Source: Dehalococcoidia bacterium (GTDB lineage: Bacteria > Chloroflexota > Dehalococcoidia > Bin125). Taken from it: a stretch of DNA of 64,000 nt. Position 1 is the first letter of the stretch; each line of letters begins with the position of its first letter. Where the stretch lies: the NCBI GenBank assembly GCA_022828105.1, contig JAJEJC010000003.1, positions 1 through 64,000 of the forward strand, in the 5' to 3' direction. The position numbers were made by a program, and so were the translations under genes. Positions 58,485 to 64,000 of the stretch are shown piece by piece. Under the pieces are notes generated by a model that was not told the DNA's origin, ran no database searches, and worked only from the letters and a program-made list of their open reading frames with translations.

Positions 58485-59678
58485 ATGAGCCGCACCAGCC
58501 CTGAACGGCAACGTGAACGTTCCGACTGGATTGCGCGGGCGGAAGCCGTCGGCCCGGCGCTGAACGAGCATGCCGACGCCTCCGCAGCCGCGAAGACGCT
58601 CGCCCCGGAGTCTGTGACCGCGCTTGAGGACGCCGGGTTCTTCGCCATGGCCTCACCGCAAGAGGTCGGCGGCTTCGATGTCCACCCCGCAACCCAGGTC
58701 GAGGCGTTCGAACAGCTCGCCTCGGCCGACGTCTCCAGCGGCTGGGTCGCGATGATCCAGGCGGAATCGTCCGCTCTGGCCGCCTCGCACCTGCCGGAGG
58801 GCGTCGGTCTCGAGACCGTCTTCGGCGATGCGTTCCCCCGAATCGCCAGCACGGCCAATCCCGAGGGGGTCGCCACGGCCTTGCCCGATGGCAGATTCCG
58901 GCTCAACGGGCGCTGGTCATTCGCCAGCGGCATCCGACACTGCGGCTGGGTGCTGGCCAACGCGATCGTGCACAAGGAGGACGGCTCGCGGCCCAGCCGG
59001 GACGACGCGCTGCCGCCGGTCGTCGGATCGCTCGCGCCGATGGAACAGGTGCAGGTGGAGGACAGTTGGGACGTGATGGGGTTGGAAGGGACCGGGAGTT
59101 GTCACTATCAGCTCCACGACGTGATTGTCGAGCGGCCCTTCATGACCTCGTTCGGCGGCGTGCATTCCTACCGCGGCGGTCCCTGGTTCTCGAATCCCAC
59201 GATCACCTTCCTCAGTCCCGGTCACACCGGTATCGCGTTGGGGTCTGCCAGGCGAGCGCTTGAGCTGCTCAGCGGCGAGATCAGCAACCGGACGCGGTTC
59301 GGACAGGCGAGCTCGGTCGCTGATCGCGGGGCGTTCCAGCGAGATTTCGGCGAGGCGTCCTGCCGCTACGAGGCGGCGCGGGCGTACGCGCTCTCCACCC
59401 TGGACGACGCGATGGCGCAGCGCGAAGCGGGCGAGCCGATCGAGCCGTCCTACGACGCGCGAATCCGCGCGATGGTCACCTGGGTCACCGATACCTGTGT
59501 CGACGTGGTTCGCTTTGCGCACCACCAGGGCGGCGGCGCAGCCGCGTTCAGAGACAGCCCGCTGCAGCAGGCCCTGCGAGACATCCTCGTCGCCAGCCAG
59601 CACATCTACGTGTCGGACGTCGCCTACGAGCGCACCGGCGCGTTCCGCCTGGGCAGAACGGCGCCCGGCGGCTTCTAG
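58485..59678 (+). CDS. Acyl-CoA-dehydrogenase-fold monooxygenase-like protein, copy 4 of 4
   Basis: A 397-residue paralog. Features: FFAMASPQEVGGFDVHP, SSGWVAMIQAESSALAASHL, SFASGIRHCGWVLAN, EDSWDVMGLEGTGSCHY (the first His of WH is Asp here) and LRDILVASQHIYVSDVAYE. It starts 9 bases after copy 3 and ends with a 4-base convergent overlap with the CitE gene. It is the most divergent of the four. Confidence 0.85.
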   Translation: MSRTSPERQRERSDWIARAEAVGPALNEHADASAAAKTLAPESVTALEDAGFFAMASPQEVGGFDVHPATQVEAFEQLASADVSSGWVAMIQAESSALAASHLPEGVGLETVFGDAFPRIASTANPEGVATALPDGRFRLNGRWSFASGIRHCGWVLANAIVHKEDGSRPSRDDALPPVVGSLAPMEQVQVEDSWDVMGLEGTGSCHYQLHDVIVERPFMTSFGGVHSYRGGPWFSNPTITFLSPGHTGIALGSARRALELLSGEISNRTRFGQASSVADRGAFQRDFGEASCRYEAARAYALSTLDDAMAQREAGEPIEPSYDARIRAMVTWVTDTCVDVVRFAHHQGGGAAAFRDSPLQQALRDILVASQHIYVSDVAYERTGAFRLGRTAPGGF

Positions 59679-60565
59679 CGCGCCAACTCCATTGCGGCGA
59701 TCTGCTCGGACCAGACGAGGACGTTTTCGGCCTGCTCGAGGACTGGCTTGTCGATCATCTGGCCGTCAAGGGCGACTGCGCCGAGGTTCTGTTCGACGCC
59801 GTCCTGGTAGGCGTCGACGACCCTACGTGCCCAGTCGACATCCTCGGCCGGCGGGGTGAACATGCGATTGGCCGGGCCGAGCTGATCGGGGTGAATGCAG
59901 AACTTGCCCTGGAAGCCGATTTCCTTCATCCGCCGCAGTTCGTCTTTGTAGCCCTCAGGGTCGCGGATGTCGGTCCAGGGCGTGTCGAGCGGGACGATGC
60001 CGGCCGCGTGCGCGGCGTTGACCGAGGCGCGGCGGGCCAGTTCCAGCTCCGCCCCGCCCTTGGTCCGCCGCACGCCGATGCTGACGGCGTAATCCTCGCC
60101 GCCGACACAAATGCCGACCAGCCGCTCGGAGGCTGCGCAAATCGCGTAGGCGTTCGCCACCGCGTGTGCGTTCTCGATCCAGGCGGCCAGCTTGACCTGA
60201 CCGTCGGGCAGGCCGCGCGCGCGTTCCAGCAGGGTCAGGTAGTCGTCGATCCGCTGGATGTCGCGGGCGCACTCGATCTTGGAGACGCTCACGCCGTCCA
60301 GCCAGGGCTGCGTGATGGCGTGCAGCTCCTGCTCGATTAGACCCGTGTCGTAGCCGTTGGTACGCACGAACACCTGTCGGCCGCGCTTTGGGAAATCGGG
60401 CAGCACGCGGCAGAGCAGATCGCGCGCCGCCGGCTTGTCGTCCCAGGCGACCGAGTCCTCCAGATCGAAGCAGAGCACATCCGCTTCGGCCTCCCGCGCC
60501 TTCTCGATGAACCGCTCGCGAATGCCCGGCACCGACAACATCGATCGCATCACGGTGGCTGCCAC
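59675..60565 (-). CDS. HpcH/HpaI aldolase / citrate lyase beta (CitE)-like protein
   Basis: A 296-residue TIM-barrel CoA-ester lyase of the CitE family. MRSMLSVPGIRERFIEKA is the usual start. LCFDLEDSVAWDDKPAAR holds Asp and Glu, VFVRTNGYD holds the CoA-site Arg, WIENAHAVANA holds the metal Glu, GGEDYAVSIGV the metal Asp, and FCIHPDQLGPANRMFTP the end. It probably cleaves or forms a malyl-type CoA ester. GTG at 60565 shares one base with the stop of the upstream degenerate paralog (TAGTG), with GGAGGAG as ribosome-binding site. Confidence 0.9.
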   Translation of the reverse strand: MAATVMRSMLSVPGIRERFIEKAREAEADVLCFDLEDSVAWDDKPAARDLLCRVLPDFPKRGRQVFVRTNGYDTGLIEQELHAITQPWLDGVSVSKIECARDIQRIDDYLTLLERARGLPDGQVKLAAWIENAHAVANAYAICAASERLVGICVGGEDYAVSIGVRRTKGGAELELARRASVNAAHAAGIVPLDTPWTDIRDPEGYKDELRRMKEIGFQGKFCIHPDQLGPANRMFTPPAEDVDWARRVVDAYQDGVEQNLGAVALDGQMIDKPVLEQAENVLVWSEQIAAMELAR

Positions 60566-61266
60566 TACGATTCCTCCTCCTGCTCGTCCTGCTCCGAGTC
60601 CGGCCGCGTGAAGACTGCCTGAAGCCCGGCAAGGTCCTGCGGATCGCCGGTGGCGCAACCGCGCATGCCGAGCGACGCCGCGTACGCGGCGTCGCTCGGC
60701 GATCCGTAAACCACCGGCAGATCGTACGCGGCCGCCGCCAACACGACCTGTGAGCTTGAGGCCGCCACCGTGGGACTGTCGGGCGGGACGCCCAGCGACC
60801 CGGCCAGTTCGACATGGTCGAAGGCGATCCAGGTCATTCGGTCGGCGGAGTCGCGCATCGCCGCCAGCGCGTCGGACATGATGTTGATCGCGCGCGGGTC
60901 ATGGAAGCCGACTGCCATGGCGGTCAGTCCGGGTCGGATGCCCGCTCGGATCTCAAGCTCTTCCAGCACGCCCTCGAGGTAGCGCAGCTGGTCGACGCTC
61001 GCCGCCGCCTGTACCGCCACTCCGTACACCCCCGGCCGCAGCGTCGACTGCAGATACTTCCGAGCCAGCCCCGAATCAAGCGGCGGAATCACGACGTAGA
61101 CCGGCGGACCAAGCTCGATCGCGGCCGCCACACGCTCGCCCGCGTCCCCGTACTCGCTCTCGTCCTGCGGAAACACGATGATCAGCGCGTCGGCATGTTC
61201 GACCTCCGCCTCGCTCGGCAGCGGAGCATCCGGCAGCACGGCGAGCAGGGCGCGGACGTCATCCAT
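60565..61266 (-). CDS. Degenerate CitE/HpcH-like protein
   Basis: A 233-residue protein that follows the order of CitE without its active site. VAVQAAASVDQLRYLEGVLEELE matches the region before the metal Glu, which is replaced in GLTAMAVGFHDPRAIN. RMTWIAFDHVELAGSLGV matches the GGEDYAVSIG region, and LGMRGCATGDPQDLAGLQAVFTRP matches the IHPDQ end, where His is lost. The N-terminal FVPG block is absent. Fusion of its stop with the start of the active-looking CitE gene suggests that the two products work together. Confidence 0.6.
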   Translation of the reverse strand: MDDVRALLAVLPDAPLPSEAEVEHADALIIVFPQDESEYGDAGERVAAAIELGPPVYVVIPPLDSGLARKYLQSTLRPGVYGVAVQAAASVDQLRYLEGVLEELEIRAGIRPGLTAMAVGFHDPRAINIMSDALAAMRDSADRMTWIAFDHVELAGSLGVPPDSPTVAASSSQVVLAAAAYDLPVVYGSPSDAAYAASLGMRGCATGDPQDLAGLQAVFTRPDSEQDEQEEES

Positions 61267-61289
61267 GGCGGCGATCCACCTTGCAGTCG

Positions 61290-62612
61290 TCAGTTGGGGC
61301 TGAATCCGTCGATCCGCTCGAGCAGCTCATCCTGCCCGTCGAACGGACCGACGACAGCGCCGGCGAGATTGTCTTCGCGCACGACTCGTTGTGCAACGCG
61401 CTGGATGTCGGTCGTCGTGACCGCCTCGTATCCGGCGATCGTCTCCTCGACCGACTCGATGAACCCATTCGAGAGCAGCATCCCGCCGGCCCGGTGGCAC
61501 CAGCTCGCCGCCGCATCCAGCCCCAGCCGGAACGAGCCGACGGCGTGCTCGCGCACCCGCTGCAGTTCCTCCGCCTCGACCGGTTCCGCCGTCAGCTTGC
61601 GCAGCTCGTCCAGGGCGACATCGACGGTTTCCAGCACGTGCTCCGCCGTCACGCCTGCCATGATCGACAGGTGGCCCGCGTCGTCGAACGCCGTCGGATG
61701 CGAGCCGACCGAATAGGCCAGTCCGCGCTTCTCGCGAATCTCGGTGAACAGCCGAGAAGTCATTCCGCCGCCCAGCACCTCGTTGAGCAGCGTCATCGCG
61801 TAACGATCCGGATCCAGTCGGTGAATCGACCGCAAGGCCAGCGCCAGGCTGCACTGCTCAAGGTCGCGCACTTCAACCTGCGCCGGCTCGTCCGACATTG
61901 CGTCCCGGGCTGCCGACCGTGTCGGCCAGGCCTCGCCAGCGCCATCCGGCCAACCGTCGCCCCAGTGACGCTCGGCCAGCTCGACCACTGCTTCCCGCTC
62001 GACATTGCCGGCGACTGAGAGCACGATGTTGGATGGTCGGTAGAACGTCTGGATGTGCTCGGCCAGGTGCTCGCGAGTCACCGCCCCGACCGACTCGAGA
62101 TCACCCGCGATCTCCCAGCCCAACGGCTGTTCGCCGTACGTCGCCTGGGTCAGCAGTTGCGACACGCGTTGTCCCGGCTGGTCGTGGGCGCGGCGAATTT
62201 CCGAGCAGATCACGGTCCGCTCGCGCTCAATCTCCGACTCGGCCAGCAATGAATGCCGCACCGAGTCGGCCAGCACGTCCATCGCCAGCGACAACCGATC
62301 GAACGGCACCCGGTTCCAGTAGCAGGTCAGTTCGCGCGAGGTGAACGCGTTCAGCGATCCGCCCGCGCCCTCGATTGCGGCCGAGATCGCCGTCGGCTCC
62401 GGGCGCGACTCGGTGCCCTTGAACAGCATGTGCTCGAGATAGTGCGACAGCCCCAGCGTCTCGCGCGCTTCGTCGCGTGAGCCGACGCCGACGTACGCCG
62501 CCAGCACCGCTGCCTGCGAGTGGGGAATCGCACTTACCACCACGCGAAGTCCGTTGCCGAGCGTGGTGATCGCCGGCTCAATCGACGCCTGGGGTGCGGT
62601 GGGATTCGGCAT
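61290..62612 (-). CDS. M16 family (pitrilysin-like) metallopeptidase
   Basis: A 440-residue protein from the ATG at 62612; an ATG five codons earlier (62627) is possible. The inverted zinc motif HxxEH is in LGLSHYLEHMLFKGT, and the distal Glu is in ERERTVICSEIRRA. The second domain holds EVLGGGMTSRLFTEIREKRGLAYSV (in parts), which binds substrate. This is the full one-chain bacterial YmxG/processing-protease-like form. Its start faces the divergent gene at 62672 with only 59 bases between. Confidence 0.9.
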   Translation of the reverse strand: MPNPTAPQASIEPAITTLGNGLRVVVSAIPHSQAAVLAAYVGVGSRDEARETLGLSHYLEHMLFKGTESRPEPTAISAAIEGAGGSLNAFTSRELTCYWNRVPFDRLSLAMDVLADSVRHSLLAESEIERERTVICSEIRRAHDQPGQRVSQLLTQATYGEQPLGWEIAGDLESVGAVTREHLAEHIQTFYRPSNIVLSVAGNVEREAVVELAERHWGDGWPDGAGEAWPTRSAARDAMSDEPAQVEVRDLEQCSLALALRSIHRLDPDRYAMTLLNEVLGGGMTSRLFTEIREKRGLAYSVGSHPTAFDDAGHLSIMAGVTAEHVLETVDVALDELRKLTAEPVEAEELQRVREHAVGSFRLGLDAAASWCHRAGGMLLSNGFIESVEETIAGYEAVTTTDIQRVAQRVVREDNLAGAVVGPFDGQDELLERIDGFSPN

Positions 62613-62671
62613 GGGCTGTCTCAGCATACTCGCGCCTGCCTATGCTCAATCCAGCCGGGAGAGGGCGGGCG

Positions 62672-63508
62672 ATGCAGGCATTCGTCGAGGCGCGCTACGA
62701 GTATCACTGGGCGCCGCTGCTCGGATGCCTGGTCGGACAGCTCGACCATCTCGGCGCTTCCCAGCCGAGCCACGTGATCGGCGCGGCGACCGGAATCAGT
62801 TTTCAGCCGCCGCAGGACGCCGAGCTTCCAGCCCTGCTTGAAGAAGGACTCGCCGCCCTGGGCGTCTCCGCCCGGATCACGAACTTCAGTTGCCCCAATC
62901 GACTGCAGCGATACCGCGCGCGCCGGCGCATCCGCCACGAGCTGCGAGCCGGCCGAGCGGTCACGACCCATGGCGTCGGCGTCTCCGCGTTCGGTCCGGT
63001 CTGGGGATTGATCGTCGGCGTCGACGACGAGCGCGGCGCATGGCGACGCGACGGCCCGATGACCGAGCAGGTCTCGCCCTGGCTTGCCGAGTCCGAATTC
63101 AACGCCGCCCCGGTAGTGATCGCGATCGCCGCCCGCCGCAGCGGAGCGCCCGCGGTCGAGCGCATCGAACAGGCCGCCGCCGACGCGCTGACCGGTTCGC
63201 TCGATCGCGTGCGACGCGACCTGCGCGACAGGACCGAACTGCTGGACAGCGCCGTTGAGCTTGAGCCGCAGCGGTTCTCCTATGAGGCCCAGGCGCTCGC
63301 GGCGACCTGGGGAGAGGCGGCAACGTTCTGGCGCGAGGTTCGCGACGACCGCTATTCACCGATGGCCCAACAGATGGCGGTGACGCTCTCTCGCTACGCG
63401 ACCCTCTTCCCCTACCCAATGGGCGGCCAGCCGAACAGTCCCGGCGTGCGCAGTGCCGCAGTCCACATTCTGCACGAGGCGGCCGACGCGCTGAACAGCT
63501 CCCGTTGA
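62672..63508 (+). CDS. Hypothetical protein between M16 peptidase and pyrG
   Basis: A 278-residue protein that I do not recognise. The ATG at 62672 follows GGGAGAGG. The first half is beta-rich (VIGAATGISFQPP, VTTHGVGVSAFGPVWGLIVGVDDERGAW in parts) with Cys and His near the N-terminus (YEYHWAPLLGCLVGQLDHLG). The second half is helical and Arg-rich. The layout loosely recalls the two-part BtrH-type acyl-transfer proteins, but no diagnostic residue set is clear. It is followed after 33 bases by the MoaD-like gene. Confidence 0.55.
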   Translation: MQAFVEARYEYHWAPLLGCLVGQLDHLGASQPSHVIGAATGISFQPPQDAELPALLEEGLAALGVSARITNFSCPNRLQRYRARRRIRHELRAGRAVTTHGVGVSAFGPVWGLIVGVDDERGAWRRDGPMTEQVSPWLAESEFNAAPVVIAIAARRSGAPAVERIEQAAADALTGSLDRVRRDLRDRTELLDSAVELEPQRFSYEAQALAATWGEAATFWREVRDDRYSPMAQQMAVTLSRYATLFPYPMGGQPNSPGVRSAAVHILHEAADALNSSR

Positions 63509-63541
63509 TACACTCCCAACGAAGCCGCAACGGAGTCCGCG

Positions 63542-63793
63542 ATGGCCATCAGCGTCAAGCTCTTCATGACTCTGGTTCCGCTCTCCAAATCGAAGAAGTC
63601 CAGCCTCTCCGTCGACTGGTTTGACGGGATTACCACGCAGCACATTCTCGCCTCCGAGGAATTCTCCGAGCAGGATCAGGAAGCAATCGCGGTCGTGATC
63701 AACTCCGTCCAGGCGCAGCCGGACGATCCGCTCAACGACGGCGACGAAGTCGACCTGCTTGTCAACTTGCAGGGTGGATCAGCGAGACAGTGA
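63542..63793 (+). CDS. Ubiquitin-fold (MoaD/ThiS-like) small protein
   Basis: An 83-residue beta-grasp-like protein: [13 protein letters not shown] as first strand, [23 protein letters not shown] in the usual last part ([11 protein letters not shown] is the ThiS/MoaD-type turn before the final strand), then NLQGGSARQ. The Gly-Gly is at residues 78-79, but four residues follow it, whereas MoaD and ThiS end in GG. The protein would need trimming to be activated, or it may not act as a sulfur carrier. Its stop overlaps the pyrG start by 4 bases (GTGA). Confidence 0.65.
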   Translation: MAISVKLFMTLVPLSKSKKSSLSVDWFDGITTQHILASEEFSEQDQEAIAVVINSVQAQPDDPLNDGDEVDLLVNLQGGSARQ

Positions 63794-64000
63794 GCAGCGG
63801 CGACCCGTCAGCGAGGTACATCTTCATCACCGGCGGTGTCATCTCCTCCGTCGGCAAGGGCATCACCACCGCGTCGCTGGGGCGATTGCTCCAATCGCGC
63901 GGACTCTCCGTCACCGTCCAGAAGCTCGATCCCTATCTCAACGTCGACCCGGGCACGATGTCGCCCTACCAGCATGGAGAGGTCTACGTCACCGACGACG
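63790..64000 (+). CDS. pyrG: CTP synthase, N-terminal part cut by the window end
   Basis: The first 70 residues of CTP synthase, from the GTG at 63790. [17 protein letters not shown] is the ATP P-loop region, and [21 protein letters not shown] and VTDD follow as in the amidoligase domain (quoted in parts). The enzyme makes CTP from UTP and glutamine. The gene overlaps the MoaD-like gene by 4 bases, so they are co-translated. The remainder lies outside the window. Confidence 0.95.
   Translation, partial: MSSGDPSARYIFITGGVISSVGKGITTASLGRLLQSRGLSVTVQKLDPYLNVDPGTMSPYQHGEVYVTDD

Overview
The window is high-GC DNA from a bacterial chromosome. Several features fit a Chloroflexota (Dehalococcoidia or SAR202-like, possibly sponge-associated) genome: a MurT/GatD pair, a Tat-exported lipoprotein-type solute-binding protein with a Gln/Ala-rich linker, tandem acyl-CoA-dehydrogenase-fold oxidases, CoxI/XdhC proteins and an rpsO-pnp-dapB-asd-dapA block. 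This placement is an inference from gene content. No rRNA or tRNA gene was seen.

Region 1 (1-6.5 kb) is an accessory island with less GC-biased codon use than the rest. It holds the end of an IS5-type transposase, a decayed gene, a trypsin-like protease, a large standalone TOPRIM protein, a small putative nuclease, a weak ORF and a Uma2 nuclease. It resembles a defence or mobile region.

Region 2 (6.6-15.8 kb, minus strand) holds an M23 peptidase, a metal-binding domain protein, GatD and MurT (peptidoglycan amidation), an M50 protease with CBS domains, a HAD hydrolase, TatA, a split XdhC/CoxI pair, a YchF-like GTPase, a NUDIX hydrolase and a TrmO-like protein.

Region 3 (16-34.5 kb) is core housekeeping: gyrB, nadD, obg, dnaA, coaX, coaBC, a leucyl aminopeptidase, a ferredoxin-thioredoxin-reductase-like protein, rpsO, pnp with a very long basic tail, then the lysine-pathway genes dapB, asd and dapA. 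A promoter, Shine-Dalgarno site and palindrome can be read between the divergent dnaA and coaX.

Region 4 (35-51 kb) holds an acyl-CoA carboxyltransferase coupled to a seven-Asp-box propeller, a lipoprotein, a peptide-type ABC importer without its ATPases, three tandem paralogous NTF2-like proteins, a cytochrome c, a crotonase, a TlpA-like protein without its cysteines, CopD, purA and a DUF402 protein.

Region 5 (51.3-53 kb) looks like a compact restriction-modification locus: a Dam-type methylase convergent with two tandem small PD-(D/E)XK proteins, one intact and one that has lost its catalytic Glu and Lys. I consider this the strongest candidate for an undescribed system.

Region 6 (53-64 kb) is CoA-thioester and oxidase metabolism: a MaoC hydratase, an acyl-CoA dehydrogenase, four tandem acyl-CoA-dehydrogenase-fold monooxygenase-like paralogs, and a CitE-type lyase coupled to a degenerate CitE-like partner. 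An M16 peptidase, an unknown protein, a ubiquitin-fold MoaD/ThiS-like protein and the start of pyrG follow.
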